From Microbacterium sp. Root61 (GTDB lineage: Bacteria > Actinomycetota > Actinomycetes > Actinomycetales > Microbacteriaceae), in contig NZ_LMGU01000001.1 of assembly GCF_001427525.1 (NCBI RefSeq), positions 2,663,760-2,727,759 on the forward strand: a DNA stretch of 64,000 nt, written 5' to 3'. Both the position numbers and the translations under genes were made by a program. Each line of letters begins with the position of its first letter. Positions within the stretch are counted from its first letter, which is position 1. Below, piece after piece: positions 28,007 through 37,501 of this stretch. The notes beneath the pieces were generated by a model. The model saw only the letters and a program-made list of their open reading frames with translations. It did not search any database and had not been told where the DNA came from.

Positions 28007-29293
28007 TCACGCCGTGCGGCGCCGCGACACGAGCGCGCCGCCGACCCCCGCGAGCGCCAGGCCCGCGAGGAGCGCCGCGAGTGCGCTCGTCCCCCCTGTC
28101 GCGGCGAGCTCGGTGGAGCTCGTCACTGCGGCCGACCCGACGCCCGTGGTGCCGCCCGGCGTGGTGCCGGGCACGGTCGGTGTCGTCGGGTCGACCGGGT
28201 CTGTGGGATCGGTCGGGTCGACCGGGTCGGTGGGATCCGTGGGCACGATGCCCGGGGTCTCGGTCGTGCTGTCACCGATGACCGAGACGGCATTGCCGCC
28301 GACGGTGATCGGGGCGGTGAGGCCGAGCAACACCTGCGTGCCGCCGAGGAGACCGCCCAGACCGCTCGTCGTCGCGCCCGGTGTCGCCGTGCCGCCTGAG
28401 GTGGCCGGCGCCGTGGCACCCGTGCTCGTGCTGTCGCCGACGACGGAGATCGCGTTGCCGACCGCGGTGACCGGGGCGACGATGTTGCCGAGCACCTGGG
28501 TGCCCCCGAGGATGCCGTCCTCGCCGGTGGTGTTGCCTGTCGGTCCTGCCATGCCCGCAGCGGGTGCTGCCGGCGCCGTGGCACCCGTGCTCGTGCTGTC
28601 GCCGACCACCGAGATCGCGTTGCCGACCGCGGTGATCGGGGCGACGACGTTCGGGATCACCTGTGTGCCGCCGAGGATGCTGTCCTCGCCGGTGGTGGTG
28701 CCGGATGGTCCCGCCGTCGTCGAGGTTCCGGCGGCGGGTGCCGCAGGAGTCGCTCCGCCGGTCGAGCTGCTGTCTCCGAGGACGGAGATCGCGTTGCCCG
28801 TGACGGTGATCGGGACGTTGACCGAGATCAGCGCCTGCGTGCCGGACAGGAGACCGTCCACGCCGGACGTGGTCACCGGGGCCGGTGCCGGAGCAGCGGC
28901 CGGTGCGGCAGCCGGTGCTGCCGTCGCACCGGTGGACGACGAGTCGCCGAGTACGGCGACCGCGAGCCCGCTGACCGTCACCGGCAGATTGATGCCGATC
29001 ACGGCCTGGGTGCCCGAACCGACGCCGTCGGCGCCGGAGGTGGATGTCGCGGCCGGAGCCGCTGCGGGCGCCGGCGCCGGAGCGACAGCCTGCGTCGACG
29101 ACGAGTCGCCGAGTACAGAGAGGGCGTTGCCCACGATGGTGAGCGGGGCTTGAACATTCAGGAGCGCCTGGGTGCCGGAGAGCAGCCCATCATCCCCCGA
29201 AGTCTCGGCCGCGTTCGCGACCGTTGCGCCGAGCAGCGTGATGCCCCCGGCCAAGAGCGTGCCCAAGAGGGCGCGCATGACGAAACTACGCAT
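28007..29293 (-). CDS. Cell-wall-anchored protein with six cysteine-free chaplin-like repeats
   Basis: The 428-residue product has a signal peptide (cleavage after about residue 28, VANA). Six repeats of about 32 residues follow, with SGTQ/GGTQ at residues 39, 93, 150, 208, 263 and 317, each reading roughly GTQxLxNVxxPITVxGNAISVLGDSSST. They are separated by Ala/Pro/Thr-rich linkers and followed by a PTDP-type repeat. The C-terminus has a sorting signal LAATG (396-400), a hydrophobic helix and RRR. The GN-x-V-x-V-x-G pattern resembles chaplins, the amyloid-forming surface proteins of Streptomyces. There are no cysteines, and six copies exceed the one or two usual in chaplins. The ATG at 29293 follows GGGAG. 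It lies 84 bp after the secreted-protein gene at 29378-30340, probably in one operon. Surface coating is inferred. Confidence 0.85.
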   Translation of the reverse strand: MRSFVMRALLGTLLAGGITLLGATVANAAETSGDDGLLSGTQALLNVQAPLTIVGNALSVLGDSSSTQAVAPAPAPAAAPAATSTSGADGVGSGTQAVIGINLPVTVSGLAVAVLGDSSSTGATAAPAAAPAAAPAPAPVTTSGVDGLLSGTQALISVNVPITVTGNAISVLGDSSSTGGATPAAPAAGTSTTAGPSGTTTGEDSILGGTQVIPNVVAPITAVGNAISVVGDSTSTGATAPAAPAAGMAGPTGNTTGEDGILGGTQVLGNIVAPVTAVGNAISVVGDSTSTGATAPATSGGTATPGATTSGLGGLLGGTQVLLGLTAPITVGGNAVSVIGDSTTETPGIVPTDPTDPVDPTDPTDPVDPTTPTVPGTTPGGTTGVGSAAVTSSTELAATGGTSALAALLAGLALAGVGGALVSRRRTA

Positions 29294-29377
29294 GGTGATA
29301 CTCCCTTGCAATGACGAATGGATGCGCGCGGGTGCGCGCCGAAGCTCTTGCCGCGCGAGAGCGCGGCGGAGCATCCG

Positions 29378-30340
29378 TCAGTCGGGAGAGACGTCTGTGG
29401 CGAGAGTGGGCGCCGTCGGCGCGTCGTCGTCCGTCCAGCCGCGTCGACGCACCCAGGCACGGTGTGCGACGAACGGCCCGAAGGCGAGCAGCGCGGCAGC
29501 GCCGGGTCCCGTGCCACCGGAACCCGTGGAAGACCCGCCCCAGGGGGCGCAGAGCCCGGGAGGCGAGGAAGAACTGTGCGCCGCTCCCCCGAGTGGGGTC
29601 GCGGCGGAAACTGCGGTCACAGCCACACCGGCCGTCGACGGCCACCACGCATCGCGCCGGTGACCGGGCGCGCCGGCGTCACCACCGACGAAGGTGGGCG
29701 CATTGCCGATGGCGAGCGCGACCCCCGTGGGGACGCCCGCCGTGACGGTGCCGTCCGAGGGGCTTCCCGGCACGACGACGCCCGGGATGCCGGTGATGGG
29801 CGGCACGATCGTTCCGACCGAGCCGTCCACCGTTCCGACCACACCGGAGAGGGTGCCGTCCACGGTGCCGGCGACATCCGTCAATGCGTTGTCGACGCCC
29901 AGCGTCGTGACGAGCTTGCCCACGACCGGCACCGCTCCGACGACCGCGACGACCGGGTCGACGATGTCCGAGACGACCCCGGTGTCCACGAGCTGTCGCA
30001 CCGGAGCGGTGACGGCCCGCACGGTGTCGGTGACCGTCGAGACCAACGGCGCGGCGGGCGGGACGACGGTGGTGACGGTCTGCACGACCGGGGTGACGAC
30101 GGCCGTGGTGGCCGTCTGCACGGCACCGGTGGCCACGCCGGTCACGGCCGATACCGTGTCGTCGACGAGGCCGGTCACGGCGCCGAGGAGTCCGCCACGG
30201 TCCGTGTCGTCGTCTGCGTGTGCGAAAGAGGCACCCCAACCGAGCGCCGCCGTGAGCAGGATCCATCCCAGCGCGACGAAGACGCCCGCTGCTGCGAGCA
30301 TCGTGACCCGCGAAAGGGGTCTTGTCTGAGCCGGAACCAC
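29378..30340 (-). CDS. Secreted Val/Thr-rich protein, partner of the chaplin-like gene
   Basis: The 320-residue product has an N-terminal membrane or signal segment (MLAAAGVFVALGWILLTAAL, ending FAHAD). A long region of Val/Thr/Ala heptad-like repeats follows (VTGLVDDTVSAVTGVATGAV, VVTPVVQTVTTVVPPAAPLV), which could be amphipathic helices or beta strands. Then come a Gly/Ser/Pro-rich part and a basic C-terminal region. No family was recognised. The GTG at 30340 follows GGAGG and is preferred over an ATG at 30370. It precedes the chaplin-like gene on the same strand and is likely co-transcribed, suggesting that both contribute to the cell surface. Confidence 0.7.
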   Translation of the reverse strand: MVPAQTRPLSRVTMLAAAGVFVALGWILLTAALGWGASFAHADDDTDRGGLLGAVTGLVDDTVSAVTGVATGAVQTATTAVVTPVVQTVTTVVPPAAPLVSTVTDTVRAVTAPVRQLVDTGVVSDIVDPVVAVVGAVPVVGKLVTTLGVDNALTDVAGTVDGTLSGVVGTVDGSVGTIVPPITGIPGVVVPGSPSDGTVTAGVPTGVALAIGNAPTFVGGDAGAPGHRRDAWWPSTAGVAVTAVSAATPLGGAAHSSSSPPGLCAPWGGSSTGSGGTGPGAAALLAFGPFVAHRAWVRRRGWTDDDAPTAPTLATDVSPD

Positions 30341-30930
30341 GTCAACCTCCACGACGAAAAACGCCGTCACATTCCGAGTGGAATGCGACCGGGGGTGCCT
30401 GGAATGCCGACGCTATCGCGCCGTCCGGTGCCGTGTCCAGTGCCTTTGCGACGATTCCGCGCCCGAGGCGCCGATCGGGCGCGGAATCCGGGGTCGTCGG
30501 CAGCGGAGGCTGTCCGGATCTGTGCACAACCCGGCTAGCGCATTCCAACCTTCAAGCCGGACTTCAACCACATCCCCCTCCACAGGGTGTGGAAACACAA
30601 AGCCCAGGTCATGCGCGATAAAAAAGTCTCGACACGCCCGAACCGCGAATGTTATCCACAGTGGTTGTACACAGGCCAGGCGGCGTTTCCCGCAATCTCT
30701 CCACAGAGTTATCCACAGGCCCAGTTGCGGATGGGAAGGGTGCTCTCTAGCGTGGGGTGCGGCCCATCGAAGGACAGCGTCACGACCGGTTTTCGAGCCG
30801 ATGTCGGAGGTGCGTGATCTGCTGAGGCGGGTGAACGGATGCCGCGGCATCCGCAATCCTGCCGACGCGTGTCCGCGCGCGCACGCAGCGGACGCTGCAA
30901 CCCGATGGGATGACAGGAGGACAATCGCCT
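30341..30930. other. 590 bp intergenic region before dnaB, without a supported gene
   Basis: Short frames cross this region but none has a good ribosome site or coding-like composition. It holds the promoter of the minus-strand secreted-protein gene, a cluster of DnaA-box-like 9-mers (30521-30717), an A-rich patch (GCGATAAAAAAG, 30616-30627), and the dnaB leader with AGGAGG at 30915-30920. Confidence 0.7.
30521..30717. promoter_or_regulatory. DnaA-box cluster upstream of dnaB
   Basis: TTATCCACA occurs exactly at 30652-30660 and 30709-30717. Related 9-mers are TTGTACACA (30665-30673), CTCTCCACA (30697-30705), CCCTCCACA (30576-30584), and, on the minus strand, GTTTCCACA (30588-30596) and TTGTGCACA (30521-30529). 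Seven boxes in about 200 bp next to an A-rich patch look like a DnaA-binding region. The cluster lies far from the expected oriC. DnaA control of dnaB, or titration of DnaA, is more likely than a second origin. Confidence 0.65.
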
Positions 30931-32298
<1,368 letters not shown>

Positions 32299-32359
32299 TC
32301 GCACGCACCTCCTGCGATGAGGAGCGGCGGACGTCGGATCAGCCGCATAGGCTCGAACC

Positions 32360-33607
32360 ATGACCGTGACGACGCGCCGTATGCAGGATCTGACCGTCCA
32401 CGACCACATCCTCACGGTTCCGCTCGTGTGGTCCGATCCGGCGGACGGCCGCACGATCGACATCCATGCCGCGGTGGTCACCCGAGAGGGCGGCGAGAAC
32501 CTGCCGTTCCTCGTGTTCCTGCAGGGCGGGCCCGGCCACGAGGCCCCGCGCCCGTTCCATTCGCCGTCCGGACCCTTCTGGCTCGACGCCGCGCTGCAGC
32601 ACTACCGCGTCGTCATGCTCGACCAGCGCGGCACGGGCCTCTCCACGCCGGTCGGCGACGGCGACCTCGAGCGCGGCACCGCGGCGCTCGCCGAGTACAT
32701 CACCCACCTGCGCGCCGACGCGATCGTGCGCGACTGCGAGGCCGTACGCGCACACCTCGGCGCCGACACGTGGAGCGTGCTGGGGCAGTCCTTCGGCGGG
32801 TTCACCACTCTGGCCTACCTGTCGACGGATGCCGTGTCCCTCGAGCACGTCTACATCACGGGCGGCCTCAGTGCGGTGGGGCGGCATCCCGACGACATCT
32901 ACTCCCTCACCTACGACAAGATGCGCACCGAGTCGGCGAAGTACTACCGGCGCTTCCCCGCGCACCGGGATGCCCTCCGCCGAGTCATCGACCTTGCGGA
33001 CGCCGGTGGGCTGACGCTCCCCGGCGGCGAGGTGGTATCGGTGTCGCGCGTCCGCTCGCTCGGGTCGCTGCTCGGCACGAACGACGGCTGGCAGACGCTG
33101 TGGTCGCTGCTCGAGCTGGAGCCGCACACCAACGCGTTCCGCCATGACTTCGCCGCGGCGATGCCGTTCGGTACGCGCAACCCGCTGTACTACGTGTTCC
33201 ACGAGTCGAGCTTCGCCGACGGATACGCGACGCGGTGGTCCGCCGACCGGGTCGAGCCGGCCGACTTCGCAGCCGATCCGACCCTCCTCACGGGGGAGCA
33301 CGTGCGTCTCGAGTGGCTCGACACCGTGCCGGGGTTCCAGCCCTGGCGCGACGTGACCCTGGCGCTGGCGGACTTCGAATGGCCGCGTTTGTACGACGCC
33401 GCGGCCATCGCGGCATCCGGTGCCCGGGGAGCAGCCGCCGTCTACGCGAACGACGTGTTCGTCCCCCTCGAGTTCTCGATGGAGACCGCCGGGCTCCTCC
33501 CGGGAGTGACACCGTGGATCACGAGCGAGCACGAGCACAACGGCCTGCGGTCGGGCGATGTCCTTTCGCGGCTCATCGACATCGCGCACGGTCGCCGGGT
33601 ACGGTGA
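32360..33607 (+). CDS. Proline iminopeptidase-like alpha/beta hydrolase (peptidase family S33)
   Basis: The 415-residue product has the family S33 features: oxyanion segment FLQGGPGHEAPRP, DQRGTGLSTP, and the nucleophile elbow LGQSFGGF with Ser144. Late Glu/His positions (WITSEHEHNGLR) fit the rest of the active site. The length and GGPGHE match actinobacterial prolyl aminopeptidases, which release N-terminal proline from peptides in the cytoplasm. The ATG at 32360 lacks a strong ribosome site. It lies 61 bp after dnaB but is probably a separate unit. Confidence 0.88.
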   Translation: MTVTTRRMQDLTVHDHILTVPLVWSDPADGRTIDIHAAVVTREGGENLPFLVFLQGGPGHEAPRPFHSPSGPFWLDAALQHYRVVMLDQRGTGLSTPVGDGDLERGTAALAEYITHLRADAIVRDCEAVRAHLGADTWSVLGQSFGGFTTLAYLSTDAVSLEHVYITGGLSAVGRHPDDIYSLTYDKMRTESAKYYRRFPAHRDALRRVIDLADAGGLTLPGGEVVSVSRVRSLGSLLGTNDGWQTLWSLLELEPHTNAFRHDFAAAMPFGTRNPLYYVFHESSFADGYATRWSADRVEPADFAADPTLLTGEHVRLEWLDTVPGFQPWRDVTLALADFEWPRLYDAAAIAASGARGAAAVYANDVFVPLEFSMETAGLLPGVTPWITSEHEHNGLRSGDVLSRLIDIAHGRRVR

Positions 33608-33633
33608 CCGCGGTTCCGACGCGCTGATCCAGC

Positions 33634-33659
33634 GAGCAGGTGCGTGGAGCAGGTGCGTG
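33634..33659 (+). repeat. Tandem 13-bp duplication
   Basis: GAGCAGGTGCGTG occurs twice in direct contact (33634-33646 and 33647-33659) just after the iminopeptidase stop. It is probably a replication-slippage duplication. No function is evident. Confidence 0.8.
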
Positions 33660-33670
33660 ACGGGATGGCG

Positions 33671-33754
33671 CGCCACAACGTCGGAGATCTGCACCATGTC
33701 GGAACGTGCGACCGCGATTCATCCGACGTCGTGGTTATCTCCGACGTTGCGGTG
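33671..33754. repeat. Nested inverted-repeat element (two direct plus two inverted copies of GTCGGA)
   Basis: CAACGTCGGAGAT (33676-33688) pairs exactly with ATCTCCGACGTTG (33737-33749), and after one mismatch four more pairs extend the stem to 33671/33754. Inside, ACCATG (33693-33698) pairs with CGTGGT (33730-33735, one G-U) and TCGGA (33699-33703) with TCCGA (33722-33726). GTCGGA is thus present at 33680 and 33698, and inverted at 33722 and 33740, with 18 bases between the copies of each pair. No T-run follows. The plan is the same as in the element at 15426-15502, with different sequence. Confidence 0.75.
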
Positions 33755-33825
33755 TGGGTGCCGGGGGTACCGGCAGTACCCGCAGCCCAGGCGGCGGCTC
33801 GACCACGCGGCGTAGGTTGGAGGGC

Positions 33826-35055
33826 ATGGCTCGCATCCTCGCCGTCACCGGCGCCTACGTCGTTCCTGTCAGCTCTGACCCGATCGAGGGTGGCACCGTG
33901 ATCGTGACCGACGGGGTCATCACCGCCGTCGGCGGACCCGATACGCCGGTACCGGACGGTGCCGAGGTGGTCGAGGCATCCGGCAGCTGGGTGGTCCCGG
34001 GGTTCGTCGAATCGCACGGGCACATCGGCGTGCACGAGGAGGGCGAGGGGTGGTCGGGCAACGACACCAACGAGATGACCGACCCGAACGGCGCACGGTT
34101 CCGGGCGCTCGACGGCATCGACATCGAGGAGGAGGGGTTCCGCGACGCCCTCCGCGGCGGTGTCACCACGGCCGTCATCAAGCCCGGCTCGGGCAACCCG
34201 ATCGGCGGCCGCACGGTGGCGATCAAGACGTGGGGCGGCCGCACCGTCGACGAGCAGATCCTCGCCGCCGACGTGTCGGTCAAGTCGGCGCTCGGCGAGA
34301 ACCCGAAACGCGTCTGGGGCGACAAGGGCAAGACGCCGCAGACGCGTCTGGGTGTGGCATCCGTTCTCCGTGACGCCTTCGCCGCGGCCCAGGCGTATGC
34401 CGCCAATCGCGATGCGGCCGCCGAGAAGGGCGAACCGTTCGAGCGCGACCTCGGCAAGGAGACGCTCGCCGCCGTGCTCGCGGGCGACCTGCTGTGGGAC
34501 CAGCACTGCCACCGCCACGACGACATCGCGACCGCCATCCGCCTCGCTGAGGAGTTCGGCTACACGCTCGTCGTCAACCACGGCACCGAGGCGCACAAGA
34601 TCGCCGACGTGCTGGCCGAGAAGCAGATCCCGGTGATCTTCGGGCCGCTGCTGACCTCGCGTTCGAAGGTCGAGCTGCGCGACCGCGCCATCGGCAACCT
34701 CGCGCTCATCGCGGCGGCGGGCGTCAAGGTCGCCATCACCACGGACCACCCCGTCGTGCCGATCGACCAGATCCGCCTGCAGGCGATCCTGGCCGTGCGC
34801 GATGGACTGCCTGCGACGACCGCCCTGGAGGCGCTCACCACGAACCCCGCCGACATCCTGCGCCTTCAGGAACGCGTGGGCGCGCTCGAGGTCGGACGCG
34901 ACGGCGACATCGTCGTGTGGTCGGGCGACCCGCTCGCCATCGACTCACGAGTACAGCGCGTCTTCATCGAAGGTCGCGCGGTCTACGAGCCCACCGACGG
35001 CGGCTCACGCGTCGTTGAACGCTGGGAGCGCTTCGGGCGCACCTCCTGGAGCTGA
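33826..35055 (+). CDS. Imidazolonepropionase-like amidohydrolase
   Basis: The 409-residue member of the metal-dependent amidohydrolase superfamily starts with the beta-sandwich (ILAVTGAYVVPVSSDPIEGG). It then shows the metal motif ESHGHIGVH and later metal or catalytic His/Asp positions (VVNHGTEAHK; AITTDHPVVP). C-terminal features typical of imidazolonepropionase-related hydrolases follow (LTTNPADILRLQERVGALEVGRDGDIVVWSGDP). It hydrolyses a cyclic amide or peptide-like bond, but the substrate is not deducible and no histidine-degradation genes adjoin it. The ATG at 33826 follows GGAGGG. Confidence 0.85.
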   Translation: MARILAVTGAYVVPVSSDPIEGGTVIVTDGVITAVGGPDTPVPDGAEVVEASGSWVVPGFVESHGHIGVHEEGEGWSGNDTNEMTDPNGARFRALDGIDIEEEGFRDALRGGVTTAVIKPGSGNPIGGRTVAIKTWGGRTVDEQILAADVSVKSALGENPKRVWGDKGKTPQTRLGVASVLRDAFAAAQAYAANRDAAAEKGEPFERDLGKETLAAVLAGDLLWDQHCHRHDDIATAIRLAEEFGYTLVVNHGTEAHKIADVLAEKQIPVIFGPLLTSRSKVELRDRAIGNLALIAAAGVKVAITTDHPVVPIDQIRLQAILAVRDGLPATTALEALTTNPADILRLQERVGALEVGRDGDIVVWSGDPLAIDSRVQRVFIEGRAVYEPTDGGSRVVERWERFGRTSWS

Positions 35056-35091
35056 ACGGCTATCACCTCTCGCCGGGGTGAGGCTGTTCAG
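35052..35091. terminator. Bidirectional terminator between convergent genes
   Basis: CTGAACGGCT-A-TCACC (35052-35067) pairs with GGTGAGGCTGTTCAG (35077-35091), 15 pairs with two G-U and one bulge, around a nine-base loop. The stem includes both stop codons of the flanking convergent genes (35053-35055 and 35088-35090). Confidence 0.6.
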
Positions 35092-35897
35092 CCGCGCTGA
35101 TCCAGCAACTCAGCCAGCACCTGGGCGACGCCCTCCTCCGTGCACGCGGGGGCGATGTGGTCGGCGATTGCGCGCACGCTGTCGTGCGCGTTGGCGACGG
35201 CGTACGCGGTGCCTGCCCAGGAGAGCATGGGGATGTCGTTGGGCATGTCTCCGAAGGCATATACCTCGTCGGCCGCGACGCCGACCTCCGCGCACAGGGC
35301 CGCCAGGGCGCTTGCCTTCGTGACGCCGAGGGCGCTGATCTCCACAAGGCCGGACACCGACCAGGTCACGGTCGCCCGCTCGCCGACCGCGGCGACGACA
35401 CGGCCGTGCAGGTCATCGGCGTCGGTCGACGGCGCGCGCACCAGCAGCTTGACGGCGGGTTGATCCCAGATGTCAGACAGGACGCCGCGCGGGGTGTCGG
35501 CCGGCACCGGATACTGCTCGACGTACGCCGGGTCCAACCGCATTCCGTCCGCGCACTCGATGGCGAACCATGCACCGGGGACGGCATCCGCGATGTCGGC
35601 GGTGAGCCCCAGACCGGTCGGCGCGTCGATGCCGATGAGAGAGCGGATGCGGCGCCGGTGCACGTCGAAGGTGATGGCGCCGTTCGACACGACGGCCAGT
35701 CCGTGCTCACCGACGTGCGGCCAGAACGCGTCCATCCACCGCAGCGGGCGCGCCGTCACGAACACGACCGGGATGCCCGCGTCATCCATTCGTCGAAGCA
35801 CCGCCGCCGTGTAGGGGGGAACCGTCGCGCTGTCGTTGGCGACGAGCGTGCCATCGAGATCGGTGGCGATCAGCATCCTGTCTGAGGGTGAGGTCAC
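35088..35897 (-). CDS. HAD-superfamily phosphatase, Cof subfamily
   Basis: The 269-residue product has HAD motif I DLDGTL (Asp13, Asp15), motif II-type VFVTARP, a C2 cap domain, and the late motif FGDMPNDIPML with the metal-binding aspartates. Cof-type enzymes dephosphorylate sugar phosphates or related metabolites with low specificity. The GTG at 35897 or ATG at 35876 could start it; neither has a strong ribosome site. It is divergent from the serine hydrolase gene. Confidence 0.9.
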   Translation of the reverse strand: MTSPSDRMLIATDLDGTLVANDSATVPPYTAAVLRRMDDAGIPVVFVTARPLRWMDAFWPHVGEHGLAVVSNGAITFDVHRRRIRSLIGIDAPTGLGLTADIADAVPGAWFAIECADGMRLDPAYVEQYPVPADTPRGVLSDIWDQPAVKLLVRAPSTDADDLHGRVVAAVGERATVTWSVSGLVEISALGVTKASALAALCAEVGVAADEVYAFGDMPNDIPMLSWAGTAYAVANAHDSVRAIADHIAPACTEEGVAQVLAELLDQRG

Positions 35898-35987
35898 GGC
35901 ACCAGGCTCTCACGCTGCCCGACGATACGATTCCAGCGTGAGGGCACGACTCCTCGTCGTGCGTGGAGATGACCGAAGCGAGGACTG

Positions 35988-37085
35988 ATGAGCGCGCTGT
36001 CGCAGATCTTGGACGGGCATGTGACGCGGGGAGCCGCTCCCGGCATCGTGGCCGTCACCGGCAGCGCCGATGGACGCCTCGAGTTCGACAGCGCGGGAGA
36101 CATGCCGCTCGACGCGATCGTCAGGATCCAGTCCATGACCAAGCCCGTGCTCGCCGTTGCGACGCTTCGCCTGGTTCAGGCCGGTCGCCTGGGTCTGGAT
36201 GACTCGGTGGAAACGTGGTTGCCGGAACTGGCCGACCGCGAGGTGCTGCGGACGCCGGAGTCGCCCCTCGATGACATCGTGCCGGCGACCGGGCCGATCA
36301 CGGTGCGTCACCTACTCACCAACACGTCCGGGTACGGCATGACGACCGTCCCGTCGCCGCTGCGGGAGGCGATGATCGCCAATCATACGGAAGCCGGACA
36401 GGAGCCCGTCGAACTGGGCGCGCGGGCCTGGCTCGAGGCGCTCGCCGCACTGCCGTTGGCCTTCCAGCCGGGCGCCGGATGGCGCTACCACCACTCCTTC
36501 GGAATCCTCGGGATCCTCCTCTCCCGTGTGGTCGGCGGGTCGCTGGACGACTATCTCGCTCAGGACCTGTTCGTTCCGCTCGGCATGGTCGACACCGGGT
36601 ACACCGTCCCGAGGGAGCAAGCGCATCGCCTCCCGGCCGCGTTCCGCCATGACGAGCGCGGAGAACTGGTGCAGATCGAGCCGGCGGCTGCCGGCTTCTA
36701 CGTCGCACCGGCGCCGTTCGACCTCAGCCATGCCGAACTGGTGTCCACGGCATCCGACTACGCGGCCTTCGCGGGGATGCTGGCACGCGGGGGGACGCAC
36801 GAGGGGAAGCCAATCGTCGAGTCCGAGCTGTTGGACCTGCTTCGCACCGACCAGGTGCCGGCTGAGGCGAAGGCCCCCGACAGCTTCTTCCCCGGCTTCT
36901 GGGACGGTACCGGGTGGGGCTTCGGTGTCGCCGTGGTGACCGAGGGAGAGCACGCCGGTCGATTCGGGTGGTCGGGCGGTCTCGGTACGGACATGTTCAT
37001 CGACCCGGATGGTTCGTTCCGGGTCGTGTTGACGCAGGTGGAGATGGGTCCTGCGGTCATGGCGCTCTTCGCCGACGTGCAGTGA
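35988..37085 (+). CDS. Serine hydrolase of the class C beta-lactamase/esterase family
   Basis: The 365-residue product has the SxxK nucleophile motif SMTK (Ser49, Lys52) and the late GWSGGLGTD segment. The second motif, normally YxN, reads Tyr167-His-His (RYHHSFGILG). There is no signal peptide, so it is cytoplasmic and more likely an esterase or peptidase than a resistance beta-lactamase. The ATG has GAGGAC upstream. It forms a single-gene unit with an 80 bp gap before the metal-sensor gene. Confidence 0.87.
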   Translation: MSALSQILDGHVTRGAAPGIVAVTGSADGRLEFDSAGDMPLDAIVRIQSMTKPVLAVATLRLVQAGRLGLDDSVETWLPELADREVLRTPESPLDDIVPATGPITVRHLLTNTSGYGMTTVPSPLREAMIANHTEAGQEPVELGARAWLEALAALPLAFQPGAGWRYHHSFGILGILLSRVVGGSLDDYLAQDLFVPLGMVDTGYTVPREQAHRLPAAFRHDERGELVQIEPAAAGFYVAPAPFDLSHAELVSTASDYAAFAGMLARGGTHEGKPIVESELLDLLRTDQVPAEAKAPDSFFPGFWDGTGWGFGVAVVTEGEHAGRFGWSGGLGTDMFIDPDGSFRVVLTQVEMGPAVMALFADVQ

Positions 37086-37156
37086 CGGCGTCGCGGGCGC
37101 TACCCGCACAACGCAGGCATGTGGCATGGAGACAGATAGGTCACTGATCGCTGTAT

Positions 37157-37174
37157 AGTCAGCGTGTGCTGACT
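37157..37174. promoter_or_regulatory. Operator of the CmtR-type sensor, overlapping its start
   Basis: AGTCAGC (37157-37163) and GCTGACT (37168-37174) are perfect inverted copies four bases apart. TATAGT (37154-37159) just upstream is a likely -10, placing transcription start at or near the GTG at 37166. Binding here would block its own promoter, as expected for an ArsR/SmtB repressor. Confidence 0.65.
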
Positions 37175-37501
37175 CTTGCCTCACGACTCGATGTGATGAA
37201 CCGGTTGGGGCGAGCGATGGCGGATCCGACCCGATCGCGCATTCTGCTCGTCCTGCTCGAGCAGCCGGGCTACCCGGCCGAACTCGCGCGGGACCTGGAG
37301 CTGACGCGGACCAACGTCTCGAACCATCTCGCGTGCCTGCGCGGCTGCGGCTTGATCGTCGCGACGCCGGAGGGCCGCCGCACCCGCTACGAGATCTCCG
37401 ATCCGCACCTCGCGCTGGGGCTGCGCCAGTTACTGGATGCCGTGGTCGCGGTCGATGAGGGCGCACCGTGCGAGAGGGAGAACTGCGGATGCTGCGCATG
37501 A
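37166..37501 (+). CDS. cmtR: ArsR/SmtB-family metal sensor, CmtR type
   Basis: The 111-residue winged-helix repressor resembles mycobacterial CmtR along its length (RAMADPTRSRILLVLLEQPG; LTRTNVSNHLACLRGCGLIV). CmtR binds Cd(II)/Pb(II) through Cys57, Cys61 and Cys102, and cysteines occur at exactly those positions here. The tail has three more (Cys107, Cys109, Cys110), which could extend or change metal binding. The GTG at 37166 lies inside the operator palindrome and the message is probably leaderless. Downstream lies a CDF-like exporter, so metal binding should release the repressor and turn on export. Confidence 0.88.
   Translation: MLTLASRLDVMNRLGRAMADPTRSRILLVLLEQPGYPAELARDLELTRTNVSNHLACLRGCGLIVATPEGRRTRYEISDPHLALGLRQLLDAVVAVDEGAPCERENCGCCA

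Noticed and set aside
29318..30538. Plus-strand open frame of about 400 codons opposite the secreted-protein gene
   Set aside because: Arg/Gly/His-rich antisense translation without ribosome site; the minus-strand frame has a signal peptide and GGAGG site.
30521..30717. Chromosomal origin (oriC)
   Set aside because: DnaA boxes are present, but dnaA and dnaN are not adjacent, and the gene order places the true origin upstream of parA, beyond the window. Called a DnaA-box cluster instead.
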